From Algicola sp. (GTDB lineage Bacteria > Bacteroidota > Bacteroidia > Flavobacteriales > Flavobacteriaceae), in NCBI GenBank assembly GCA_018222915.1, contig JAAEZI010000024.1, positions 1-47,095 on the forward strand: a stretch of DNA of 47,095 nt. Direction: 5' to 3'. Within the stretch, counting starts at the first letter, position 1, and each line of letters starts with the position of its first letter. Made by a program: the position numbers and the translations under genes. Shown one piece after another: positions 1 through 8,558 of this stretch. The notes below the pieces were generated by a model that saw only the letters and a list, made by a program, of their open reading frames with translations, was not told where the DNA came from and ran no database searches.

Positions 1-1
1 G

Positions 2-2308
2 GAAATATTCACCGTATCAAAAGTAAAAGGAACGTGGATAAATATGACAAGCTCTTCAGGTGTTGCAGATCGCACACCAATATGGTCTCCTAAAGGTGAT
101 AAAATTGCTTGGTTCTCAGATAAAAACGGCGAATATGAGTTGGTTGTTGCAGATCAAGATGGTAAAAATGAAACCTTCATTAAACTGCCTAATCACACGT
201 TTTATTTTCAACCAGATTGGTCGCCAGATGGGACGCATCTTGCTTATACAGATACCGATTTCAACATATGGATTATCAATTTGGAAAGTAAAAAAGCCTA
301 TGTTGCCGATACGGAAGGCTATGCTCATCCAAATCGTAGTATGAATCCAGTCTGGTCACCAGATAGCAAATGGATAGCCTATGCAAAACAAAACAACAGC
401 AGCTTTAAATCCATTTATGCCTACAATATCGATTCTAAAAAAATCATTGCGATTACAGATCCTATTGCAGATGCAATCAGTCCTGTTTGGGATGCGTCTG
501 GCAAATATTTATATACCTTAGCAAGTACCAATTATGGTTTAGCGACAGGCTGGCTTGACATGAGTTCTTATGATCCAGAAACAACACGTAGTCTTTATAC
601 CATTGTTCTTAACTCAAAAGATAAAGCGCCAAATCACTTAAAGTCAGACGAAGAAAGTTCCGAAGAAAAGGATAAAAAAAAGGAAGACAAAGACAAGGAC
701 AAAGACAAAGACAAAGACAAAGATAATGGAGACAAAAAAGACAGTTTGGTTACGATTGACACGGATGGCCTTTTTGATCGTGCCGTTGCAATGAGCTTAC
801 CTGATGGTAATTATGTTGGTCTCGCGAAAGCTCCAAAAGGTCATGTCTTTATTGCTGAAGCCATCGAAAATGGCAATGGAATGAAAATTCATGATTATGA
901 TTTGGAAAAAGATAAAGCTGACGATTTCGCTGATGGCATCCAAAATATGATTGTTTCTGAAGATAGAAAATCTGTGCTCTTAAATAAAGGCGGACAATGG
1001 TCCATTTCCAATACCAAGGGGAAACCAGATTTTTCTAAAGATAAAATAAATACCAATCTCAAGGTAAAAATTAACCCCAAAGAGGAATACCATCAAATTT
1101 TTAAGGAAGGCTGGCGTTATATGCGTGACTTCCTTTATGTCAATAATGTTCATGGTGCACCGTGGGATGACGTCTATGAATGGTATGCACCTTGGATTGA
1201 TCATGTACGTCATAGAACCGATTTAAATTATGTGGTCGACATCATGAGTGGTGAAGTTGCAGTTGGTCATTCCTATGTATCTGGAGGTGATTTACCCGAT
1301 GTTGATGTTGTGCCTGTTGGATTATTGGGTGCCGATTTAAAAGCGACCAAAAATTATTATCAAATTGAAAAAATCTACACGGGCGAACGATGGAACCCAG
1401 GAACTGATGCGCCTCTAGCGCAACCTGGTGCGAACATTAATGAAGGTGATTATATTCTGGCCATAAATGGCACGACTTTATCCACGAATCAAAACCCTTA
1501 TCAATTGTTAGAACAGACTGCAGATAGAGAAATACATATCACGGTAAATAACCAACCTACGATGGAAGGCGCTAAAACTGTATTAATAAAGCCGATTCGC
1601 AGTGAGCGAGGACTCCGTTATGTGGACTGGGTTGAAGGAAACCGACGTAAAGTAGATGCATTGTCTAACGGCAAATTAGCTTATGTGTATGTGCCTAACA
1701 CAGGAGGTGGCGGTTTTACATCGTTTAATCGCTATTACTTCTCCCAACAGGATAAAAAAGGAGCGATCATTGATGAACGTAATAATGGTGGTGGTTCTGC
1801 TGCTGATTATATGATTGACATCATGTCACGTAAACTATTTGGTTATTTTAATAGTAAAACGAAAGGCAATAGACCATGGACTACTCCAATGGCTGGAATC
1901 TGGGGACCAAAAGTCATGATAATAAATGAACGTGCAGGCTCTGGAGGTGACCTCCTGCCTTACATGTTTAAAGAAGCAAATCTCGGTACACTGGTGGGCA
2001 CGAGAACTTGGGGAGGACTTGTAGGGACTTGGGATACACCGCTTTTTATTGATGGTGGTCGCATGGTAGCGCCTCGTGGTGGTTTTTATGATGTTGATGG
2101 CAATTGGGCGGTTGAAGGTGAAGGTATTGCTCCAGATATTGAAGTCATTCAACATCCAAAATTAGTACTTGAGGGGAAAGATCCACAGTTGGAACGAGCT
2201 GTTGAAGAAGCGCTGAAACAACTTGAAAACAATGAATTTGAATTAATGCCAGAACCTGCGGCTCCTATAAGATCAAGGCGCCCAGATGGCTACAAAAACG
2301 ACAATTAA
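2..2308 (+). CDS. Tricorn-type serine protease, 5' partial
   Basis: The reading frame is open from base 2, so the true start lies upstream; the ATG at 44 is internal. The visible 768 residues contain WD40/PD40-like propeller blades (WSPKGDKIAWFSD, WSPDGTHLAYTD, WSPDSKWIAYA), a Lys/Asp-rich linker, the core C1 region with the expected catalytic His (NVHGAPWDD, His codon 1151-1153), a PDZ-like segment, and an S41-type C2 domain with the nucleophile in ERAGSGGD (Ser codon 1940-1942). In this family the propeller feeds unfolded or short peptides to a C-terminal-processing-type Ser protease that degrades them. A signal peptide cannot be judged because the N-terminus is missing. The end overlaps the next gene by 23 bases, suggesting an operon. 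Family assignment is secure; the physiological substrate is not known. Confidence 0.93.
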   Translation, partial: EIFTVSKVKGTWINMTSSSGVADRTPIWSPKGDKIAWFSDKNGEYELVVADQDGKNETFIKLPNHTFYFQPDWSPDGTHLAYTDTDFNIWIINLESKKAYVADTEGYAHPNRSMNPVWSPDSKWIAYAKQNNSSFKSIYAYNIDSKKIIAITDPIADAISPVWDASGKYLYTLASTNYGLATGWLDMSSYDPETTRSLYTIVLNSKDKAPNHLKSDEESSEEKDKKKEDKDKDKDKDKDKDNGDKKDSLVTIDTDGLFDRAVAMSLPDGNYVGLAKAPKGHVFIAEAIENGNGMKIHDYDLEKDKADDFADGIQNMIVSEDRKSVLLNKGGQWSISNTKGKPDFSKDKINTNLKVKINPKEEYHQIFKEGWRYMRDFLYVNNVHGAPWDDVYEWYAPWIDHVRHRTDLNYVVDIMSGEVAVGHSYVSGGDLPDVDVVPVGLLGADLKATKNYYQIEKIYTGERWNPGTDAPLAQPGANINEGDYILAINGTTLSTNQNPYQLLEQTADREIHITVNNQPTMEGAKTVLIKPIRSERGLRYVDWVEGNRRKVDALSNGKLAYVYVPNTGGGGFTSFNRYYFSQQDKKGAIIDERNNGGGSAADYMIDIMSRKLFGYFNSKTKGNRPWTTPMAGIWGPKVMIINERAGSGGDLLPYMFKEANLGTLVGTRTWGGLVGTWDTPLFIDGGRMVAPRGGFYDVDGNWAVEGEGIAPDIEVIQHPKLVLEGKDPQLERAVEEALKQLENNEFELMPEPAAPIRSRRPDGYKNDN

Positions 2309-3230
2309 ATTGAAAACAAATTATGATGTCGTGATCTTAACAGATCATCGCTATCTCAACGATTCTAAAACAGATATCTATAAACATAATGTATACCATG
2401 AAGATCGATTGGTCTATCACGCTCTAGAACAATTGGGTTTGAGAACCATTCGGTTAGCTTGGGATGATATGTTTTTTGATTGGTCTACTACAAAAGCAGT
2501 ACTGTTCCGAACAACATGGGACTATTTTGATCGTTTTGAGGAATTTTTAAACTGGTTAGAAAAAGTAGCTACTCAAACCATCCTTTTTAATTCTGAAGCG
2601 CTGATTCGTTGGAACTTAGACAAACACTATCTATTAGATCTGCAAAAGAAAAAGATACATATTGCTGAAAGTCATTTCATAGAAAAGGGTGCCAAAGTGA
2701 CCCTTGTTCAATTACATGATATTTTAGGTTGGAATGACACTGTCTTAAAACCTTGTGTTTCAGGCGCTGCAAGACATACTTACAAATTACATCTTGAAAC
2801 ACTCGAAAGCCATGAACAAATTTTTCAGGAATTAATACGAAATGAAGCCATGATGCTTCAACCTTTTCAACATAATATTGTAAAAAAAGGAGAAGTATCC
2901 ATGATGGTTTTCAACGGTTTCTTCTCTTATGCTATTCTGAAAAAGGCTAAAAAAGGTGATTTTAGAGTGCAAGACGATTTTGGAGGTTCGGTACATCATT
3001 ACCTGCCTACAAATGATGAAATTGAATTTTCAGAACTCACGGTTCAAGCTTGTCCTGAGCTTCCTATATATGCGAGGGTAGATATCTTCGAGGATAATAA
3101 TGGACACATTGCGCTTTCTGAACTAGAACTTATTGAGCCTGAATTGTGGTTTCGATATCATAACGAGGCAGCGCTCACACTAGCGAATGGTATTAAACAG
3201 AAGTTAAATAATTATAAATTAAAACAATAG
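2286..3230 (+). CDS. ATP-grasp domain protein (RimK/glutathione synthetase-like)
   Basis: A 314-residue protein with no signal peptide. The middle and C-terminal parts look like an ATP-grasp ligase: VLKPCVSGAARHTYKL resembles the Lys-containing nucleotide-binding strand and loop, YARVDIF and LSELELIEPELWF match the Mg-binding Arg-x-Asp and Glu-x-Glu/Glu-Pro region near the end. Related enzymes join an amino acid or peptide carboxylate to an amine using ATP through an acyl-phosphate. The ATG at 2286 lies within the end of the protease gene (23-base overlap), and the stop overlaps the GTG of the next gene by one base, so the three genes are probably translated together. The substrate cannot be deduced from sequence alone. 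Confidence 0.8.
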   Translation: MATKTTIKLKTNYDVVILTDHRYLNDSKTDIYKHNVYHEDRLVYHALEQLGLRTIRLAWDDMFFDWSTTKAVLFRTTWDYFDRFEEFLNWLEKVATQTILFNSEALIRWNLDKHYLLDLQKKKIHIAESHFIEKGAKVTLVQLHDILGWNDTVLKPCVSGAARHTYKLHLETLESHEQIFQELIRNEAMMLQPFQHNIVKKGEVSMMVFNGFFSYAILKKAKKGDFRVQDDFGGSVHHYLPTNDEIEFSELTVQACPELPIYARVDIFEDNNGHIALSELELIEPELWFRYHNEAALTLANGIKQKLNNYKLKQ

Positions 3231-3958
3231 TGCCAAAACCAAAAAAAATTCTAAAAATAATAGGCGGTATCATCATTTTCTTTACGCTACCTACCCTACT
3301 TCTCTTTGCTTTTATGTATGTAAAATACAACGAAGAACTCCCGAAAAGCATACAAGGTGAAGCCGCAGACAAGCTGGCGCAAAAGATGCTAAAATCCTTA
3401 AATTACGAGGCTTATCAAGCTACAGACTATATAGAGTTCACATTTAAAAAACGGCATCATTTTAAATGGAACAAATCCCAAAATACTTGCGAGGTCTATT
3501 GGAAAAATTATAAAGTGCATTTAAATCTGACGACACCTTCATCTAGTGAGGCGTTTGAAAATGAACTTCCAGTAGACCACGAGGATGCTGTTGAACTTAT
3601 TGAAAAAGCTCAAAATTTATTCAACAATGATACCTTTTGGCTTGTGGGCCCTTTTAAGGTTTTTGATCAAGGTGTTGAACGCCGACTTGTAACAACAGAA
3701 AACAATAAAGAGGCCTTACTCGTTACTTACACAACTGGTGGTTCTACGCCAGGAGACTCCTATCTATGGCACTTAGATACTAATGGAAAACCAAAAAGTT
3801 TTCAAATGTGGGTAGATATTCTTCCTATTGACGGCCTCGAAGCAACTTGGGAAGACTGGACGACTACCAACACAGGTGCTCAACTACCAACATTTCATAA
3901 ATTTTTTATGTTCGGACTGGAGTTAGAGCAAATCGAAACGAAATTTATGGAAGACTAA
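3230..3958 (+). CDS. Membrane-anchored hypothetical protein
   Basis: A 242-residue protein starting with GTG at 3230, whose first base is the last base of the preceding TAG stop. A basic N-terminus (PKPKKILK) is followed by one strongly hydrophobic segment at about residues 10-30, then a soluble, mostly polar domain rich in aromatic residues. This fits a single-pass inner-membrane protein with the bulk outside the cytoplasm. I recognise no catalytic motif. Its position behind the tricorn-like protease and the ATP-grasp gene suggests a shared transcript, but gives no function. Confidence 0.75.
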   Translation: MPKPKKILKIIGGIIIFFTLPTLLLFAFMYVKYNEELPKSIQGEAADKLAQKMLKSLNYEAYQATDYIEFTFKKRHHFKWNKSQNTCEVYWKNYKVHLNLTTPSSSEAFENELPVDHEDAVELIEKAQNLFNNDTFWLVGPFKVFDQGVERRLVTTENNKEALLVTYTTGGSTPGDSYLWHLDTNGKPKSFQMWVDILPIDGLEATWEDWTTTNTGAQLPTFHKFFMFGLELEQIETKFMED

Positions 3959-4081
3959 CTTTTACAAATAGTTTATTCGTTACAAAACACAAGAAATTAT
4001 CGTCTTAAGATTAAGATAATCGATTAAATTTTAATATTTTTAAACACCAATTAATTTAATTAATTCTAACACGAAAAAATT

Positions 4082-7000
4082 ATGAAAAAAATTACTTTTT
4101 TGCTGTTTTGCTTGATGATCATGACTCAAGTCAAGGCGCAAACCTTAAATGACAACGCCAATTGGCCCAACGCGGCATGGACACTCACTGGGACTGATGC
4201 TGGTGAAACAAACCCAGATATCTTAGAAGGGAATCCAACAACTACCGACGCTAACTTTGCCTTCGATGATGATGATGCAGGAAGCGGTGTCGACAATGAC
4301 ATTGCGGCAGAATCTCCAATTATCGATTTAACTGCCGCTTTTAATGCAGGTGAAACTTGGCTCACTGTATCTGGTGATTATGTGTATAGATATTTAGCCA
4401 ATGATGCCCTATTATTTGAATATTGGGACGCTGATGGCGCCACATGGTTAGCATGGGGACCAGAGTTTGATGCTGGTACAGCAGGAGCACCTACCAATGA
4501 TTATTGTGCAGCGACTCCAGAAAGCTTTACGACCGTAATCCTTGATATTTCAGGATTTAGTGCAACACAATTATCAGGGTTTCGCTATAGAATTAGCTAT
4601 AACGATGACCCAGCTGGTGCTGATTATAATTACGGCTTCTGCTTTCAGTCTCCAACAATTACATCAGAAGCTCCTCCAGCTTGTATTGATCCTACGGATT
4701 TAACCGCAGTAAATATTACTGATACGACTGCCGAATTGGCTTGGACTCCTGGAAATACAGAAACTTTATGGAATATCGAAATTGTTAATATTACCGCAGG
4801 TGGCACATTTACTGGAACCCCTACAAATATAGGAGTTTCCAATCCTTATGTAGCTACTGGTTTAATTCCGGATAATGACTATGAGTATTATGTTCAGGCA
4901 GACTGTAGTGTTGATGGTACTTCCAATTGGGTGGGACCTTTCGCTTTGCGAACAGCTTGTGCTGCAGTTATCGCTCCGTATACTGAAACCTTTGAGACAT
5001 TTACCGTTGCTGGATCGAGTTTTCTTTCTGAAAACTGCTGGACTGCCAATGAAAGTGCTGATAGTTACAACTGGGAGGTTGCAGCAACTACTGATACTTC
5101 TTCAGGTGGAACAGGTCCTGGATCTGGCGTGAGTGATGGTAATTATCTATTTACCGAAGCAACTGGACCAGCAGCTGGTGCCGTTACAGAATTATTTTCA
5201 CCATTAGTAGATTTAACTGCTTTAACCGATCCTTCTGTATCATTTGATTATCACATGTTTGGTGTAAACATGGGAACACTGGAGGTCTTGGTCAATGGTA
5301 ATCTTGAATTTTCAGTCTCGGGAGAACAGCAACTCGAAGACGATCCATTTTTAACTCAAATTATTGATTTATCAGCTTATGCTGGATCCATAGTACAAGT
5401 GACATTTAGAGCGACTAGAGGACCTGATTTCGAAAGTGATATTGCTATCGACACGGTTGTTTTTGATGAAGCACCTTCTTGCTTTACGCCTACTAATTTA
5501 GATGCCGCCAATATTACCGATACAACGGCTGATTTAAGTTGGACTGCTGGAGGTTCTGAAACACTTTGGAATATTGAAATTGTGGATATCACTGCTGGTG
5601 GAACCCCTACAGGAACACCTACAGATACAGGAGTTACCAATCCTTATACGGTAACGGGGTTAACGGAAGTGACCGATTATGAGTATTATGTGCAAGCTGA
5701 TTGTGGCGCTGATGGCGTGTCTGAATGGTTTGGACCTTTTGCGTTTACCACTATTGAAAGTTGTCCGACACCAAGCGATCCGACGGCTGCAAATATTACC
5801 AATACGGATGCAGACTTGTCATGGACTGAAAATGGCGCAGCAACGTCTTGGAATATTGAAATTGTCGATATTACGGCTGGTGGTTCTGCTACAGGAACTG
5901 CTACAGATACAGGTGTTACAAATCCTTACACAGTAAGTGGTTTAGCGGCTAATAACGACTACGAATACTATGTACAAGCAGATTGTGGTGTTGATGGTGT
6001 ATCCCAATGGGCTGGTCCATTTGCATTTAGAACAGCTTGTGATGTGTTTGCAGCCCCATACACTGAAACCTTTGAAACATTTACGGTTGCTGGATCGAGT
6101 TTCCTTTCTGAAAACTGCTGGTCTGCCAATGAAAGTGCTGATAGTTATAACTGGGAGGTTGCAGCTACTACTGATACTTCTTCAGGTGGAACAGGTCCTG
6201 GACCTGGCGTGAGTGATGGAAATTATCTATTCACAGAAGCAACTGGACCAGGTGCTGGTGCCATAACAGAATTATTTTCGCCATTAGTAGATTTAACTGC
6301 TTTAACCGATCCTTCTGTATCATTTGATTATCACATGTTTGGTGGTGATATGGGTACCTTAGACGTCTTAGTCAATGGTAATCTTGAGTTTTCAGTCTCA
6401 GGACAACAACAACTTGAAAACGATCCTTTTCTTACAGGAATTATTGATTTATCAGCCTATGCTGGATCAGTAGTACAAGTGACATTTAGAGCAACTCGAG
6501 GACCAGATTTTGAGAGTGATATCGCTATTGATACGGTTGTATTTGGTGAAGCTCCTTCTTGTTTTAATCCTTCGGGTTTAACAGCTGCAAATATCACAGA
6601 CACCTCTGCTGATTTAAGTTGGACAGCTGAAGGCTCAGAAACTTCATGGAATATTGAATTAGTGGACGTAACTGCTGGAGGAACTGCAACAGGAACTGCT
6701 ACAGATAGTGGCGTCACTAATCCGTATACTTTAAGTGGATTAACCGAGAACAACAATTATGAATACTATGTTCAAGCTGATTGTGGTGTTGACGGTGTTT
6801 CCGAATGGGTTGGACCATTTGCTTTCTCAACTCTTGAGACTTGTCCTGCTCCTTCTGCATTAACAGCATCAAACATCACTGAAACTTCGGCAGATCTTAG
6901 TTGGACCGAAAACGGTGCATCTACATCTTGGAATATAGAAATTGTTGATATTACTGCTGGAGGAACCGCCACTGGAACTGCTACAGTAACTGGCGTAAGT

Positions 7001-7792
7001 AATCCTTACACGGCTTCTGGCTTAGCAGGTGATAATATCTATGAGTATTATGTGCAAGCAGATTGTGGCGTTGATGGTGTTTCTGCATGGGCTGGTCCGT
7101 TCTCGTTTAGCACAACCTATGTACCTGTTCCGGCAGATTGTACCACTGGCATCTTTTTAGACACTGGAGGTAACTCTGGTACTTATTCTGACGATGAGTC
7201 TTATACAACGACAATTTTTCCAGATGCTGCTGGCAACACAGTAACTATCACCTTTACATACGTAGATATTGAGGCTTCAACGGGTACTGGTAGTCAAGAT
7301 GGTTGTTGGGATTTCCTAACAATTTATAATGGTCCAGACAATACTTTCCCTGTATTAGCTCAAACACTTTGTGGTGAAGAAAGTGGTGATGGTGACGTAC
7401 CAAGTGTAGGCACTAGTGAATTAAATATTGGTGATTCTTTTACCTCTACAGATCCATCAGGAGCTTTAACCGTTGAATTTAATTCTGATAGTTCAGTATC
7501 AGAAACAGGTTGGGCGGCATCAGTTACCTGTGCATCTTTAAGTGTGGATGATCTTGACAACCCTAATATGTTTACATATTATCCAAACCCTGTAAAAGAT
7601 GATTTGGTATTACATTCTGAAAATGAAATTTCTAATGTAACGGTTATGAACTTGCTTGGACAAAACGTACTGACTAGTACTCCTAATTCAACAGATTCAA
7701 CTATCGATATGTCGGGATTACAAGCAGGTGCTTATTTTGTTAAAGTTACTGTAGGTAATGCTACTAAAACGATTAGAGTTATAAAAGACTAA
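4082..7792 (+). CDS. Large T9SS-secreted multidomain adhesin-like protein (Fn3, MAM-like, CUB)
   Basis: This 1236-residue protein begins with a Sec signal peptide (residues 1-20, ending KAQ) and ends with a type A T9SS sorting domain at about 1162-1236 (YYPNPVKDDL, then GLQAGAYFVKV). Between them lie a jelly-roll-like N-terminal region (21-197), Fn3-like domain 1 (from Cys 201), MAM-like domain 1 (about 297-465), Fn3 domains 2 (467) and 3 (561), MAM-like domain 2 (about 657-825), Fn3 domains 4 (827) and 5 (921), and a CUB-like domain (about 1018-1150). The Fn3-MAM-Fn3 block is repeated exactly every 360 residues. It is very acidic and Thr/Ser rich, typical of flavobacterial surface or secreted proteins. 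Export across the outer membrane by T9SS is expected. No catalytic domain is visible, so adhesion or glycan/protein binding is inferred. Confidence 0.9.
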   Translation: MKKITFLLFCLMIMTQVKAQTLNDNANWPNAAWTLTGTDAGETNPDILEGNPTTTDANFAFDDDDAGSGVDNDIAAESPIIDLTAAFNAGETWLTVSGDYVYRYLANDALLFEYWDADGATWLAWGPEFDAGTAGAPTNDYCAATPESFTTVILDISGFSATQLSGFRYRISYNDDPAGADYNYGFCFQSPTITSEAPPACIDPTDLTAVNITDTTAELAWTPGNTETLWNIEIVNITAGGTFTGTPTNIGVSNPYVATGLIPDNDYEYYVQADCSVDGTSNWVGPFALRTACAAVIAPYTETFETFTVAGSSFLSENCWTANESADSYNWEVAATTDTSSGGTGPGSGVSDGNYLFTEATGPAAGAVTELFSPLVDLTALTDPSVSFDYHMFGVNMGTLEVLVNGNLEFSVSGEQQLEDDPFLTQIIDLSAYAGSIVQVTFRATRGPDFESDIAIDTVVFDEAPSCFTPTNLDAANITDTTADLSWTAGGSETLWNIEIVDITAGGTPTGTPTDTGVTNPYTVTGLTEVTDYEYYVQADCGADGVSEWFGPFAFTTIESCPTPSDPTAANITNTDADLSWTENGAATSWNIEIVDITAGGSATGTATDTGVTNPYTVSGLAANNDYEYYVQADCGVDGVSQWAGPFAFRTACDVFAAPYTETFETFTVAGSSFLSENCWSANESADSYNWEVAATTDTSSGGTGPGPGVSDGNYLFTEATGPGAGAITELFSPLVDLTALTDPSVSFDYHMFGGDMGTLDVLVNGNLEFSVSGQQQLENDPFLTGIIDLSAYAGSVVQVTFRATRGPDFESDIAIDTVVFGEAPSCFNPSGLTAANITDTSADLSWTAEGSETSWNIELVDVTAGGTATGTATDSGVTNPYTLSGLTENNNYEYYVQADCGVDGVSEWVGPFAFSTLETCPAPSALTASNITETSADLSWTENGASTSWNIEIVDITAGGTATGTATVTGVSNPYTASGLAGDNIYEYYVQADCGVDGVSAWAGPFSFSTTYVPVPADCTTGIFLDTGGNSGTYSDDESYTTTIFPDAAGNTVTITFTYVDIEASTGTGSQDGCWDFLTIYNGPDNTFPVLAQTLCGEESGDGDVPSVGTSELNIGDSFTSTDPSGALTVEFNSDSSVSETGWAASVTCASLSVDDLDNPNMFTYYPNPVKDDLVLHSENEISNVTVMNLLGQNVLTSTPNSTDSTIDMSGLQAGAYFVKVTVGNATKTIRVIKD
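4682..5761 (+). repeat. 1080-nt in-frame repeat, copy A (Fn3-MAM-Fn3)
   Basis: Corresponding Cys codons fall at 4682, 5762 and 6842 (odd Fn3 domains) and at 5480 and 6560 (even Fn3 domains); all intervals are exactly 1080 bases. The MAM-like block from about 4971 to 5480 is highly similar to 6051-6560 at the nucleotide level, whereas the Fn3 blocks are more diverged. Confidence 0.9.
5762..6841 (+). repeat. 1080-nt in-frame repeat, copy B (Fn3-MAM-Fn3)
   Basis: Second copy in register with copy A. A partial third unit follows (Fn3 domain 5 only, from 6842 to about 7125), then the CUB-like domain. The MAM part is far better conserved between copies than the flanking Fn3 parts, which points to recent duplication or gene conversion over that segment. 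Confidence 0.9.
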
Positions 7793-7821
7793 TCTAAATA
7801 AATGAGCTTTCACAGCTTATT

Positions 7822-7858
7822 AAAAAAGCCTTTCTAAATATTAGAAAGGCTTTTTTTT
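7822..7858. terminator. Bidirectional intrinsic terminator
   Basis: A perfect 10-bp stem (GCCTTTCTAA at 7828-7837 and TTAGAAAGGC at 7841-7850) with a 3-nt loop, preceded by six A and followed by eight T. It sits between the converging adhesin gene (+) and the 175-residue gene (minus), so it can stop transcription from both sides. Confidence 0.92.
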
Positions 7859-7877
7859 ATCATGTCAAATAGATAAA

Positions 7878-8405
7878 CTATGAACTCTTTTGACCTACAA
7901 ATTGATGCGATTTTAATTTAAATAACACATTGAAAGTCGTTAAGCTTCCATAGCTCCTTGTGATGTACTGTTGCAAATCTATTTTTTCCTGTTCATCTAA
8001 ATTCTTACTTGAATTGATTTTTTGCTCCATAACTCGTAAACGATCTCTAACCATAGTAATCTTGTGAAAAAATTGGTCTATAGGTATGGTTTTTCCTTTT
8101 AAATCGGTATCTCCAGGTTCCAAGATCATTTGTCCACCTTTCCATTTCTCGCCAATCGGAACGACCTCGCTAACATCGCTCCAACGTTTTAAAATATGGA
8201 CCAAACTACTTTCTACTTCAGCAAAACTTACGGTATCTACGTCATCTTCGCAGGCCTCAATGATTTCGAATTCACTGTCAATATCAATGGTTTCTAATCC
8301 GCTTTCCATAAAAGTGACCCAATAATGTTTAGAGGTAACATTAGTCACCACGCCTTTTCCATGGTCCTTATGGTTTATTCTAGATCCTATTCCTAATAAT
8401 TGCAT
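7878..8405 (-). CDS. Hypothetical protein with N-terminal Tudor/KOW-like motif
   Basis: A 175-residue soluble protein without a signal peptide. Its first 50 residues (GSRINHKDHGKGVVTNV, then YWVTFMESGLETIDID) resemble the small SH3/Tudor-like barrel seen at the C-terminus of UvrD/PcrA helicases and in CarD-like proteins; compare GNIVEHARFGKGEVIKI in the helicase encoded at 32673-34988. The rest is charged and predicted helical, including a segment DRLRVMEQKINSSKNLDEQEK that may be a coiled coil. Function is unknown; contact with RNA polymerase or nucleic acid is only an inference from the barrel-like motif. It is downstream of the peroxidase gene on the same strand, separated by 153 bases. 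Confidence 0.75.
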   Translation of the reverse strand: MQLLGIGSRINHKDHGKGVVTNVTSKHYWVTFMESGLETIDIDSEFEIIEACEDDVDTVSFAEVESSLVHILKRWSDVSEVVPIGEKWKGGQMILEPGDTDLKGKTIPIDQFFHKITMVRDRLRVMEQKINSSKNLDEQEKIDLQQYITRSYGSLTTFNVLFKLKSHQFVGQKSS

Positions 8406-8558
8406 ATGTTTCGTCTTTAAATTTCTTACACAAGTATAATTATTTACATTTTGTTATTGAAATTTTATCGATAACTATTCTCGATATCATAACAACAAAC
8501 CGCTTATGCCTTAAGAAAATTGGTTTCTAAAAAATTAAGAATAAACACATAAAAATGG

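Noticed and set aside
3997-4020. Imperfect hairpin (ATTATC ... GATAAT) before the adhesin gene
   Set aside because: No T-run, bulged and AT-rich; could easily arise by chance.
4126-7560. Several long antisense and out-of-frame open frames within the adhesin gene
   Set aside because: They recur at the same offsets in each repeat copy and lack family features; they are by-products of the Thr/Gly-rich coding sequence.
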